From Candidatus Scalindua japonica (GTDB lineage Bacteria > Planctomycetota > Brocadiia > Brocadiales > Scalinduaceae): a stretch of DNA of 64,000 nucleotides. The position numbers were made by a program, and so were the translations under genes. Position 1 is the first letter of the stretch; every line of letters begins with the position of its first letter. Location: positions 186,001 through 250,000 of the forward strand of contig NZ_BAOS01000004.1 in NCBI RefSeq assembly GCF_002443295.1, read 5' to 3'. Positions 9,232-19,378 of this stretch are shown piece after piece. Below the pieces are notes generated by a model. The model saw nothing but the letters and a program-made list of their open reading frames with translations, ran no database searches and had not been told where the DNA came from.

Positions 9232-12200
9232 CTATACCGTATCTCTTGCCGCAACCTTAGCAGTGCCACCAAGACGGTTTAACCCGGCACTTGACACACA
9301 TTCCATGTCCTCAATCATCACCCTGACATTACCGTCCAAATCTGAGAAACAAATGTTTGCGCGAACTATATGAGAGTCTACAGAATCTATTAGTTCAAAT
9401 TTCATAAAAAGCTGTTCAGGCAAGGTTTCAGAGTACCGAATAACACGGCCAAACTTTGAAGGCAGTGCTGTTTCATTGCGAAAGACGCGTGACCATATTA
9501 TGGCCATCTGTGCTGAAGCATCCAAAACTGCCGGATCAAATATCCACTGATTATGGAGGGGTTCAACATTCACCAACAATTGAGCAGGCAATGTTGTGTT
9601 CACTAATGCATTAGCTCCTTCACCAGACAACCCATCTATCCTTTTAATTACTTGAAATACAGGTCCATGGAACAACCACTCATTATATACATTGTTAACG
9701 TTTAATTTAGTTTTAGCATACGGTTGTGGTTTGCATTTAAAACCATTGGACAGGTTATGCTCAAGGCACAAAACCGATCGATAATTAATTCTATATCTGC
9801 CATTATCTTGTTCAGATTGAATAGACACATTAACCTTAAAACTATCAGTGCTGCCATGTTTTGGTTGATTAATGACCAAACGCAATTCCTGATTTAAATC
9901 TTTCAATTCGATACCTTTTAGAAGTTGACAATCTCTGGCTTCAACAACAATACAACCGGGCCATAACTTGCATGCTGATTCTGACATAATTTCTATTGCT
10001 ACAGCAGCAGGCATCACCGGAACACCATCAATGCAATGATCTTTTAAATAGGCGTGGTCACTTCCTATGCTGAAAGTAATAATATTATCACCATTTGCAT
10101 CTGTAGTCATCGTTGACTTACTTAGAAATGGTCCCAGAATATTATTACTTGCAACCTTGTTTGATTTACTCTCACCCTGACTAATTGTTGCCTCGTGCTC
10201 CTCCCAATGTCCTTCTCCACAAATAATTTCGACATCAACTTTAACATTCTGAGCCAGCTCATTCTTAAAAAGTTGACGACCAGCTTCAGCACTCACCAAC
10301 GAGATGCCTTTTGCCGCAAATTTAGATTCAGTCTCTTTAGTTACCATTCCAGCACCAAATTTTGTTGTGCCCCATGGCCCCCAGCATAGCGACTTTACAT
10401 TAACCTTATAACTCTTCCAGTTAGTTTCTAGTTGACAACAAAGCCTGCTCATAAGTTCGTTAGCTGTTGCATAATCGGTCTGGCCACTATTACCATAACG
10501 ACCTGCTACTGAGCTTAAAACCGTAAAGAACCTAAGCAACTCAGGTTTAATAAACTTTTGCAGTAACAAGAGACCTATTACTTTTGTTTCGACCACACGT
10601 GACCAGCTTTCGCTAGTTTTGTCCACTAGCAACTTATCCTCTATTACTCCAGCACCATGAACTACACCACTTATACTATTGTATTTCTGGTAAATAATTT
10701 CCAGTAAATTTTGCATTGCGTCTTCATCCGTTACATCAACCACGAAATATTCTACTGATGCTCCACGTTGTTGAAAATCCATTAAATTGTTACGCATTTC
10801 TCTACCTGCCATGATAGAGTGTACTTTGTGTTGAATCTCTCCTGGAGTCAACAGTAATCGGCCATTACGCACTTCTGAAATAAAATATTGACGTAAGGAT
10901 AAAGAGGTTGTTAATGTTCGTAAAGCTTCCGGCTCATCTGGTGGAAGCGAACTGCGACCTGTCAATAATAGCGTATTACCATGTATAGCCAATTCTCGAA
11001 GTAATTCAGCAGTTACGCCTCTTAACCCTCCAGTAGCTAAAATCACTAGATCACGAGTTGCTTTATTGAATAGCTCTTCTTTTTCCTCAAGCGACTCAGG
11101 TACAGTCCTGAAAATTGTTCTTTTGCCATCAGGATAACCAACCTCGATTCGCTCCCCTACAATCTCTATCTCACTTAGTAAAGATATAGCTATCGAACCT
11201 GCCTGTTGTACTGGATCAATATCAACGGCCTTAACCCTTAATTCTGGTTGTTCCTCAACCAAAGACTTAAGCAAGCCTACAGCACCTCCCTGCAGTGATA
11301 GGCCGCAAATATTATTGCTATTACGGTTAAAATACCCACCCAATGCACTTGCAGACAAAACATGAGCATCATGAGCTAGCTTACCATTGAGTTTATGTAG
11401 CAAAACAAAAAGTGATTTTTCATTTAATTGCAACTGCCTTTTCCAGTCTTTTACCCTGGTGTCTGTTTGAAACCAATCTAAGTCTAATTGAGCAAGGTGA
11501 ACTAAACCAGTAATCTGATCACTGTCATTTTCCAGAGAAATACAATATTCATTCAACAAATTTTCGTCAGCCAATATCTCACGTTCAACTATGCTGACTG
11601 AACAATTTCGAGCACGAAGTAATTTAGATAGAGCTAACGCTACACCTAACGTATCTTCTGTAATAATGAAGTGCCCTTTGTTTAAGCGCTTAAGGGCATT
11701 CTTTCCAATAAATTCATATTCAGGTTCTAAGATATGCCGGAATGAGTGACTGGCGCTATCAGCCTTTAATCCCATTCCGGCTCGTTCAAAAGGGACTTTT
11801 ACCTGTCCATTATCCCTGAGTTTATCCAATATATCCAAAATACCATTAAAGGTTGGCTGGGTATTCAAGCCTCCTCCATCTTCACCCAATTTCTGGCCGA
11901 AAGCAGGCGGTAATGCTTTCAATAAAGAGCTGACAATCTCAACACGTTTTATGGAATCAATTCCGAGATCGGCTTCCAGATTCTGATCCAATTGAACCAT
12001 ATCAGGTGGATACCCGGTTTTTTCTTCAACAATACTAAGTAAAATATTAGTCATTTTCCCACGATCAATTGTTTCGTCAGGCGTTGTTATGGGCCCATTA
12101 TCGACAGAAGTCCTTTCTTTTTGTACTGATGTGTTTATTGGCGCCTTCTTCTGTACTTTTGATGATCTCGCAAAGTCTACAGGACCTGAAACCTCCTTAG

Positions 12201-15200
12201 ACACATCTGTCTCTACATCAGGCTGAATTGGTGGAATAGCCTCCTGTTTTGACAATTGATTTGAATCTGGCGCAGCGTCATCAAAAACTTTACGAAACTG
12301 TTTTTGTCTCTTCTGTCGCTGCTCTAAACGCTGCCCATTTGAAGAGCTGCCCATATACATAGACATGATGCGTTCCTGTGTTTCCAGGAAATGTCGCATC
12401 ATATCAAAATATTCCGACATAATATCGGGATTATCAGTTATGGGTATTTGCTTTCTACTGTTCATCCGGATTTCCTCCTTTCTGTACTGTTTTAGTTTTA
12501 AATCCATTTTACCACTTGGCTCATTATTATTAACTTTACATGGTTGTTTATCTTTAGTAGCAGGCAGAGTTGTTAAACTGCCGCTTAGCTCCTCCTTCAG
12601 TACACCGATTTGCTTCACCGCTTCTGTAGCCGGCCTGGCACCACTTCCATTTAGTAACCAAGTATGTTTTGTAATTAACTTTCCACGCCTCAACTGTGTT
12701 AAGTCAACAATATCACCATAAACACAATCACGTCCTTCAAACAATTTAACTATATCCAACTGCACACCTGCACAGAGCAATTGACCAAATGTGTTTAACA
12801 TTCCATTAATTCCTCCGTTAACACTATCAATAGCGACAGTCTTATGTGGCTTGTTACCAAGAATTTTTCCAACAAGCTTGGTCAATACCGCTTTAGGACC
12901 AAGTTCCAGGAATACCCTTGCACCATCACTATACATGGCTTCAATCTGAGATACAAACTCAACAGGACGCACAAGGTGTTCCGCCATTGTCTGTTTAATC
13001 TGAGAAATGTCATCAATATGTTTCTTACCTGTTGTATTCGAATAAACCGGAAGTTCACCAATACGCCAATCTATCTTATTTATCATATTCGCTAAAGGCG
13101 TCTGAGCAGGTTTAACAAATGATGAATGAAATGCTGCTGATACGGCAATTTCACTTGTGGCAACACCTGACTCTACCAATTTTGCCATAGCCTCTTTTAC
13201 AGCTGATTTTAAACCTGAAATAATTATTTGTTTCGGAGCATTATGATTTGCAACAATCACGTCATCTATACCCAAGATAGCCTTTTCAACATTCTCCCTG
13301 GATGTATGAACTACTGCCATCGTACCTAACTCCATACCCGCCTCCTTTACGGCATCAACAATAAAACGTCCACGCGCTTCAGAAAGCGATATCAGGTCAT
13401 CGGCATCAATAAAACCTCCCGCAAAAAATGCTATAAATTCCCCGTAACTATGCCCTCCCAACATATCGGGCTTTAGACCGAAAGAGCGCATAAGTTTCCA
13501 AAGACCTATACCAACAGCACCCAACGCGGGCTGGGCAACATCTGTTTGAGTCAATGCCTTTGTCGCCTCATCTCTAGCTTCTTCAGTATAAGTGCCTCGA
13601 GGAAATATGAAGTGGCTCAATCTCACGTTATTACCAAATCTGGAAGAAAACTGCTCTCTTAATAATTCATCGGCTTCGGATAATACGTCTGCAACTACAG
13701 AAAAGCGCAGTGCAAGCTCTCTCATCATACCAGTGTATTGTGACCCTTGGCCAGAAAACAATACCGCTACCTTTGCATCATACTTTATACTATCACCATG
13801 ATACACACCTGAAGGTAATGCCGTTATTTCACCCTTAAAATAGCGTAAAACTGTTCCGATTTTTTTTGTCAAATCAGCTAAATTCTCTGAGATAATTGCT
13901 AAGCAGGTTTCCCCCACTTGCCATTTCTTTGCTAAACAGTAAGCTATATCTCTTAATTCTACATCATTTACTGCTTTCCCCAGCTCTTTCTGCAAATTTA
14001 TAAGTTGCTTTGTCAAATTTTCACAATTGTCTCCACTCCATACAAAGAGCTCGGACAGCCAATGTTGACTTCCCACTGCATTTAAGCGTTGTCTATACTC
14101 AGACGTACTCTCTTCCAATACAACATGAAAATTCGTACCACCAAAACCAAACGCGCTACATGCACCACGACGTGGTAGATCTCTGGACGTTAACCAGGGT
14201 GTTGCTTGATCCATAAAATAAAATGGGCTATCCTTCCGCTGTAACACTTCATTAGGTTGAGTTACACCATAATGCGGCGGTAAGACACGATGGTGCAACG
14301 CTAAAGCTGTTTTGATTAATCCAGCAATTCCCGCCGTTGCTTTGGTATGTCCAATTAATGTCTTTACGGAACCAATAGCGGCCTGATGAGACACACAACC
14401 TGATTCTCTAAGCAAGGTTGTTGTACTTTCCAACTCGGCAGTATCTCCAGCGACAGTTCCGGTACCATGGAATTCAAACATGCCTACCGTATCAGGGCTA
14501 ACACCTGCGTTTTCATATGCACGTTTCATGGCACGCAATTGACCATCAGGATGCGGAGCAGTTAACCCCTTTGCTTTCCCATCGCTACTACCAGCGATCC
14601 CCTTAATTACCGCATAGATTCTATCACCATCACGTTCGGCATCTTCAACTCTTTTTAAGGCAATCATCGCAATACCCTCAGAAATCACGATTCCATCGGC
14701 TGTCGCATCAAATGTGGTACAGGAACCACGTGGTGACAATGCCTGAGTCTGACTGAAACACAAATATCCAAAAGGACCCTGGACAGTATCAACACCACCA
14801 ACGATTACCATATTACTATGCCCGGCTACCAGTTCACCAACCCCTTGGTATACTGCAGCTAATGAAGATGCACATGCTGCATCTGTAGTATAATTAACGC
14901 CACCCAGATTAAGTCTGTTGGCAATACGCCCTGGCACAACATTTAGCAATATCCCGGCAAAAGTATCCTCGCTCCACTCTGGCAAACGCTTGGCAATCCT
15001 ATCGGGCAAGTCACCGTGAAATCTCGGTAACTCGGCACGAAGCCCGTACTGCATACCAACATCGCCAGCACCACCACTGGCGCCAATAATGACTGATACC
15101 GATTCTCGATCAAATTCCCTCTCTTCGTAACCAGCATCAATCAACGTTCTATGGGCCACTTCCAAAGCCATTAATTGCATCGGATCTACGGATTCAATTG

Positions 15201-17592
15201 ACTTTGGGGGCATTCCATACTGAGTAGGATCAAAATTTAGATCATCTAAAAACCCACCCCACTTAGAATAAATTTTATCTTTTGCTTTTCTATTCTCATT
15301 GAAGTACAAACGCCAATCCCATCGATGAGAAGGTATTTCAGTTATTGCGTTTCTTTTATTTATAATATTTTCCCAGTAAGTTCGTATATCACCTGCTTTC
15401 GGCAAAAGACAAGCCATACCTACAATCGCTATATCAGTAGATATTTGTTTATCAGGACGCGCAGTTTCAGAGTTTACGTCAGTTAAGAGAGACGAATAAA
15501 TATTCGAAGATTCGGCTGATACATCATTATGAAGATCGGCAATACTTACTGTTTTATCACGTAATGCTGCAAGCTGGCCTATCATGTAAACACCCTCTTG
15601 AAACTGTTTTTTTTCGTCTACGTCGATCAAGTCAAACTTTTCACCCTGTAATTCAGATGAGGAACCACGTGTTATTCCTTTTGATGCAACACGTAGCTTT
15701 CCAAGCAGAAGTCTGTCCAGTTCCGCATTAATCTGATCAGTCGGTACTTCATCAGATTTCATCTTCATCTTCTCATGCTCAAAAAGCTCTACCATTGGTG
15801 TCTCACTACATCTTATTGAATGGCCTGGGCCACTCTCAAGAATGTGCGTTTTGGTGCAACGTAATGCACTGCTCTGAAATCCCTTAACAACTGCACCGGT
15901 TTCAAGTATCTCATTTGTAAAAAAATATGCAGTGCCTAAAACAACACCGACATTAACTCCCAGCTTAACAAGTGGAGCAGTAATTGAAGCCACAATGGCA
16001 GTAGACTTTGCATCGTGAATACCTCCGGCGAATAATATATGGTACTTTGTCACATCTTCCTTAGGATTCTTCAAAGTTTTGAGTAATTTACCAACCATAT
16101 CTTCCCAAAGTACAAAACTTGATCTCGGACCTATATGCCCTCCGCATTCCCTTCCCTCAAAAATAAACCTGTTTACACCCTGTGCAATGAACATATCCAT
16201 GATCGCGGGGGTTTGCACATGAACATAAGTCTTTATGCCTTTGGCCTCCAAGACCCGAATTTGGCTTGGCTTACCACCAGCTACAATTGCATAATCAGGT
16301 AAATAATCATAAACGGCCTTCATCTGTGACTCCAGCAATTCAGTTTTATTGAATCCCAATATAGCAACACCCCATGGTTTACTTTCAAGCAATCCTGATA
16401 CTTCCTTAAGAAGGACATGGACTTGGTCCCCTTTCAGCTTAGAAAGAGCGGCAAAAGGAAGAGCTCCGGCTTCAGCAACACTAAATATAAACGCCGCATT
16501 ATCGCTTACATGTGCCATGGGACCCTGTACAATCGGGTAAATCGTACCATGCGATTTTGCGAGTGATGAATCTGTACTAAAAATGTTTAATGTTTTGGCT
16601 GTTTTAATGTGATCGTAAATAGCTTTTCTTAGAGCAGAAAAAATAGAACCAACGGTTTTGAAACGTTTAGCGAGAGGTGCAGCAAAAGTAGCATCCTGAC
16701 CAAGCAGCCAAATGGCCGATGCTTTTTTATCCCAGGATATATACTCTTGAATTTGTTGATGCCATCGGAAGCGCACATTATATTCTTTATCAAGGTCTTC
16801 CTCTAACGCCATCTCTAAATGATCAAGTTCCTGTTTGACATCATATTGACCTTTTCTACGGTTATAAATTCGGTAACACATTGTATTACCGTTTATACAT
16901 ATAGTCTCAGTGCCGTCCATCCTGCCAATACTTTTTTTAATGTCATCTGGTAAAGTGGATTCTAAAGTCAGCAGGAGTTGTGAATCTAAAACCACACCAG
17001 CCGCACCAGCAGTATAACAGGCAGCAGCAGTACACAAGCCAACACCACCTTGTATCCATACCGGTAGCGATATTTGAGAACATATTTGCTGTAGGAGAAT
17101 AAAAGATGTCTTTTCGCCTACAATTCCGCCTGATTCATTACCTTTTGCAAGAAAGCCATCAATATCACATTGTTTACCAATTTCTGCTTGTTCAAGAGAA
17201 GTGATTTCAAGAATTACCAGGCAGTTGCGGAGATGGAATTTATTAACAAAAATCTTAAGTTGTTCAGGTTTACAAAGAGTTAGGATTACGAAACCTATGG
17301 TTTCTGGAAGTTCGGAAATTAACCGAGATACAAAAGATTCGTCTTGTCCGTTAAGTTTAACACCGCAAGTATTCTTCGAATAACGGACCATTTTTTTAAT
17401 ATTACTAATGGCAATATTAAAATCATTAATATATTCCAGATCCAATACCCCTATCCCACCGGATCTACTTGCCGCAATTGCGATAGATGGATCAGGCAAT
17501 CCAGACGGTGTAAGCGCAATAAAATGGAATGGATTCGCCAGCCCCAAAACCTTATTATCTTTTAATGGAAATACATTGTTATAGGTCAACAT
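9232..17592 (-). CDS. Giant lipid/polyketide synthase: NMO-NMO-KS-AT-ACP-KR-DH
   Basis: This 2786-residue protein opens with two TIM-barrel nitronate monooxygenase-like domains (about 1-260 and 350-605; VQGPMAHVSD, ECGGHIGPR, AGGIHDA). These correspond to the enoyl reductase PfaD of PUFA synthases, here fused at the N-terminus. They are followed by a ketosynthase (about 716-1156; Cys907 in DAACASS, HGTGT, GHTKATAG), an acyltransferase (about 1275-1560; GHSYGE, AFHSS, malonyl-type), a YFDMM-x2-FLETQ helix near 1720, one ACP (Ser1880 in LGIDSIKR), a ketoreductase (about 2000-2440; TGGLRGVT, SSVAGRYG, DYATAN) and a hotdog dehydratase (about 2515-2770; HCIDGVPVMP, LDASAQ). All catalytic residues checked are present. 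It is the first gene of the operon. No clear ribosome site precedes the ATG; a TATACT lies three bases upstream of it, so a leaderless message is possible. Confidence 0.93.
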   Translation of the reverse strand: MLTYNNVFPLKDNKVLGLANPFHFIALTPSGLPDPSIAIAASRSGGIGVLDLEYINDFNIAISNIKKMVRYSKNTCGVKLNGQDESFVSRLISELPETIGFVILTLCKPEQLKIFVNKFHLRNCLVILEITSLEQAEIGKQCDIDGFLAKGNESGGIVGEKTSFILLQQICSQISLPVWIQGGVGLCTAAACYTAGAAGVVLDSQLLLTLESTLPDDIKKSIGRMDGTETICINGNTMCYRIYNRRKGQYDVKQELDHLEMALEEDLDKEYNVRFRWHQQIQEYISWDKKASAIWLLGQDATFAAPLAKRFKTVGSIFSALRKAIYDHIKTAKTLNIFSTDSSLAKSHGTIYPIVQGPMAHVSDNAAFIFSVAEAGALPFAALSKLKGDQVHVLLKEVSGLLESKPWGVAILGFNKTELLESQMKAVYDYLPDYAIVAGGKPSQIRVLEAKGIKTYVHVQTPAIMDMFIAQGVNRFIFEGRECGGHIGPRSSFVLWEDMVGKLLKTLKNPKEDVTKYHILFAGGIHDAKSTAIVASITAPLVKLGVNVGVVLGTAYFFTNEILETGAVVKGFQSSALRCTKTHILESGPGHSIRCSETPMVELFEHEKMKMKSDEVPTDQINAELDRLLLGKLRVASKGITRGSSSELQGEKFDLIDVDEKKQFQEGVYMIGQLAALRDKTVSIADLHNDVSAESSNIYSSLLTDVNSETARPDKQISTDIAIVGMACLLPKAGDIRTYWENIINKRNAITEIPSHRWDWRLYFNENRKAKDKIYSKWGGFLDDLNFDPTQYGMPPKSIESVDPMQLMALEVAHRTLIDAGYEEREFDRESVSVIIGASGGAGDVGMQYGLRAELPRFHGDLPDRIAKRLPEWSEDTFAGILLNVVPGRIANRLNLGGVNYTTDAACASSLAAVYQGVGELVAGHSNMVIVGGVDTVQGPFGYLCFSQTQALSPRGSCTTFDATADGIVISEGIAMIALKRVEDAERDGDRIYAVIKGIAGSSDGKAKGLTAPHPDGQLRAMKRAYENAGVSPDTVGMFEFHGTGTVAGDTAELESTTTLLRESGCVSHQAAIGSVKTLIGHTKATAGIAGLIKTALALHHRVLPPHYGVTQPNEVLQRKDSPFYFMDQATPWLTSRDLPRRGACSAFGFGGTNFHVVLEESTSEYRQRLNAVGSQHWLSELFVWSGDNCENLTKQLINLQKELGKAVNDVELRDIAYCLAKKWQVGETCLAIISENLADLTKKIGTVLRYFKGEITALPSGVYHGDSIKYDAKVAVLFSGQGSQYTGMMRELALRFSVVADVLSEADELLREQFSSRFGNNVRLSHFIFPRGTYTEEARDEATKALTQTDVAQPALGAVGIGLWKLMRSFGLKPDMLGGHSYGEFIAFFAGGFIDADDLISLSEARGRFIVDAVKEAGMELGTMAVVHTSRENVEKAILGIDDVIVANHNAPKQIIISGLKSAVKEAMAKLVESGVATSEIAVSAAFHSSFVKPAQTPLANMINKIDWRIGELPVYSNTTGKKHIDDISQIKQTMAEHLVRPVEFVSQIEAMYSDGARVFLELGPKAVLTKLVGKILGNKPHKTVAIDSVNGGINGMLNTFGQLLCAGVQLDIVKLFEGRDCVYGDIVDLTQLRRGKLITKHTWLLNGSGARPATEAVKQIGVLKEELSGSLTTLPATKDKQPCKVNNNEPSGKMDLKLKQYRKEEIRMNSRKQIPITDNPDIMSEYFDMMRHFLETQERIMSMYMGSSSNGQRLEQRQKRQKQFRKVFDDAAPDSNQLSKQEAIPPIQPDVETDVSKEVSGPVDFARSSKVQKKAPINTSVQKERTSVDNGPITTPDETIDRGKMTNILLSIVEEKTGYPPDMVQLDQNLEADLGIDSIKRVEIVSSLLKALPPAFGQKLGEDGGGLNTQPTFNGILDILDKLRDNGQVKVPFERAGMGLKADSASHSFRHILEPEYEFIGKNALKRLNKGHFIITEDTLGVALALSKLLRARNCSVSIVEREILADENLLNEYCISLENDSDQITGLVHLAQLDLDWFQTDTRVKDWKRQLQLNEKSLFVLLHKLNGKLAHDAHVLSASALGGYFNRNSNNICGLSLQGGAVGLLKSLVEEQPELRVKAVDIDPVQQAGSIAISLLSEIEIVGERIEVGYPDGKRTIFRTVPESLEEKEELFNKATRDLVILATGGLRGVTAELLRELAIHGNTLLLTGRSSLPPDEPEALRTLTTSLSLRQYFISEVRNGRLLLTPGEIQHKVHSIMAGREMRNNLMDFQQRGASVEYFVVDVTDEDAMQNLLEIIYQKYNSISGVVHGAGVIEDKLLVDKTSESWSRVVETKVIGLLLLQKFIKPELLRFFTVLSSVAGRYGNSGQTDYATANELMSRLCCQLETNWKSYKVNVKSLCWGPWGTTKFGAGMVTKETESKFAAKGISLVSAEAGRQLFKNELAQNVKVDVEIICGEGHWEEHEATISQGESKSNKVASNNILGPFLSKSTMTTDANGDNIITFSIGSDHAYLKDHCIDGVPVMPAAVAIEIMSESACKLWPGCIVVEARDCQLLKGIELKDLNQELRLVINQPKHGSTDSFKVNVSIQSEQDNGRYRINYRSVLCLEHNLSNGFKCKPQPYAKTKLNVNNVYNEWLFHGPVFQVIKRIDGLSGEGANALVNTTLPAQLLVNVEPLHNQWIFDPAVLDASAQMAIIWSRVFRNETALPSKFGRVIRYSETLPEQLFMKFELIDSVDSHIVRANICFSDLDGNVRVMIEDMECVSSAGLNRLGGTAKVAARDTV

Positions 17593-18155
17593 AATAGTAT
17601 AATACCCAAATTGACGGATTTTACGTAAATATTAACAAATAAGGCAGTCAGATTTACATTGATTTGCAGGCAATACGTGTTGATGTTATTTAGTCTGTGT
17701 TAATGAAATTAATTTATCAACAAGTTAAATAACTATATTATCGGTTAATATCTGCTGGGCTTTAATAAAACTTGCTTATTTAATGGTAAATATGAGGATT
17801 GGTTAGCACCGTTAAAGGACGCAAAATTTTTCTGATCTATTCTTCTGTAGGTTTCTACCCCAGGTTTTATCATCTTCTCATTTCGCACTTTTTGCGGTGT
17901 AGAAACTCTGTTTCATGAAAGCTAATCCGACCTTCCTACGTCTCCTTTCAAAATCCTAAACCTGTACTTTTACACCTATATTATATTAAAGATGTGTAAA
18001 AAAAATAGATAATTAAAAACAGAACTTGCCACTAAATCCAGAAATGAATGATAATCGAGACGGTTAATGGTTTTCGAAAAATCGTAGTGTAGATTTTTCG
18101 AAAACCATAAGGGATAAATGTAAATTAAAACAACAGTAATTGAAAGCTACAAGTT
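17593..18155. other. Noncoding region upstream of the synthase operon
   Basis: I find no supported gene in these roughly 560 bases. They should hold the promoter of the synthase operon. Two nested inverted pairs are visible: GTTTCTAC near 17850 with GTAGAAAC near 17900, inside a looser pair formed by GGTTAGC near 17800 and GCTAATCC near 17920. This could fold as a structured leader, or be a decayed repeat. A strong hairpin at 18067-18108 is listed separately. Confidence 0.5.
18067..18108. repeat. Perfect 17-bp inverted repeat (hairpin)
   Basis: The left arm ATGGTTTTCGAAAAATC (18067-18083) and the right arm (18092-18108) are exactly complementary around an 8-base loop. Each arm also contains the palindrome TTTTCGAAAA. 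It lies about 50 bases past the stop of the minus-strand PEP-CTERM gene and could end its transcript, but no T-run follows on that strand, so a protein-binding or processing site is also possible. Confidence 0.75.
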
Positions 18156-18755
18156 TCAGTCAATTGCTTTCTCTTTACGCTTGCGCCTTGCTACCCCACA
18201 GGCAAGTCCAACAAGACCGATCCCAAGCAGGGCTATGGTTGTAGGTTCAGGTACCGGTTTAGGCAGAAGTGCTTCTTCATAATCAATCGTTAATACCGAG
18301 CTGTCTATAAAGAAATCACTTTGTTGTGTGCCGATACTGGTAATTCTAGCGCTGAATGTCCCATTGATAAGACCCAAATCCCCAATTACATTTACAGCAG
18401 GAAATGCACCAGTCTCTATTTCTCCAAGAAAAGAAGCCCCATTTGCATCATCAACAAGAAGTCCAAACTCATTGACTAGTGGATCGAAATCATCCGTAAA
18501 GGTTAATACCAACGAAGCACTAGTGATATTTGCTACCGGAGGAAGAAAGTCAAAATGATGCGTCCATTCAACAAAATCGCCACCCTGTTCTAACTTCCTT
18601 ACTGAAACACCACCATAACCATCCAGATCTCCGCCGTCTGGTGCAGTACCACCAAAGGAAAAATTGACTTGATCGACAATCTGGAATGCACTGGCTCGAT
18701 TTACCCCACCAAATATAATTAACAAACCAAACACACAAATAAATACATGCTTCAT
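18156..18755 (-). CDS. PEP-CTERM sorting-domain secreted protein
   Basis: This 199-residue exported protein has an N-terminal signal peptide (about 1-23, ending ASA) and a C-terminal PEP-CTERM tripartite signal: the motif PVPEPTT near residue 167, a hydrophobic helix, then a basic RRKRKEK tail. In known systems such proteins are cleaved and anchored or exported by an exosortase. The mature domain (about 24-165) is Gly/Asp/Phe-rich and probably all-beta, and I do not recognise it. A strong AAGGAGGGGATA site precedes the ATG. No exosortase gene is present in the window. A second, broken PEP-CTERM gene occurs near 61 kb. Confidence 0.9.
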   Translation of the reverse strand: MKHVFICVFGLLIIFGGVNRASAFQIVDQVNFSFGGTAPDGGDLDGYGGVSVRKLEQGGDFVEWTHHFDFLPPVANITSASLVLTFTDDFDPLVNEFGLLVDDANGASFLGEIETGAFPAVNVIGDLGLINGTFSARITSIGTQQSDFFIDSSVLTIDYEEALLPKPVPEPTTIALLGIGLVGLACGVARRKRKEKAID

Positions 18756-18970
18756 TATCCCCTCCTTTCAAAAAATAAAAAGTACAACAGTTTTATTGAC
18801 CTTAGTTCTGCTCGACCTGATATCCACATCTAAAATATGTTCGTCCATTTTTATAATATTTTATTTTTGTATAAATACCCTTTTTTTCATTATATTACTT
18901 TGTTACAAAATTGTGAAAAAATTTATTTTTTTTAAGTCGTAAATTATAAATTTTGATAACCTATGTAATA

Positions 18971-19303
18971 TCAATGCATTTCATTTGAAAGCGCCCTGAT
19001 TTCTCCACTTTCTTCCATCACTACCGGGTAGCCTTCAAGGATATCAGGGATTTTTTGATCCAACTCAGGCGTCTTTTCAACGACATACACTTTTATGCAT
19101 GGTTTATCGTTGCAGATACTCTGAGCCGTACCTACCACGCCAGGCAATGACATCAAGCCGTCAGTGTGTTCCTTAAGGACTAATTCAATAGCCTTTGTAG
19201 TCATTTGCTTTTTTCCTTCCTGATCATTGACAGTTTTGTTTATACAACTTGAAACTCCAACAATCAAAAATACAACTCCGATATTCAACATAACGCTGTT
19301 CAT
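18971..19303 (-). CDS. Small lipoprotein repeating the protease N-terminal domain
   Basis: Starting at the ATG at 19303 gives 110 residues with a lipoprotein signal (hydrophobic stretch, lipobox ending at Cys20 in VSSC). A longer reading to 19360 would place the signal internally and is less likely. The mature part lines up with residues of about 70-132 of the trypsin-like protease encoded just upstream: shared features are HT, LM, G-[IV]-VGTA, a Pro after a charged turn, EG-x-P and SGEI/TGEI. It is therefore a free-standing, membrane-tethered copy of the protease N-terminal domain. That domain may act as a propeptide or inhibitor, which is inference. The gap to the protease gene is 160 bases and contains a hairpin. 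Confidence 0.75.
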   Translation of the reverse strand: MNSVMLNIGVVFLIVGVSSCINKTVNDQEGKKQMTTKAIELVLKEHTDGLMSLPGVVGTAQSICNDKPCIKVYVVEKTPELDQKIPDILEGYPVVMEESGEIRALSNEMH

Positions 19304-19378
19304 ACTTTTCCAATAACAGTACAAACGGCACATTGATAGCAATCTCCTTGACACGCCCATTCTTCCAAGATAACATCA

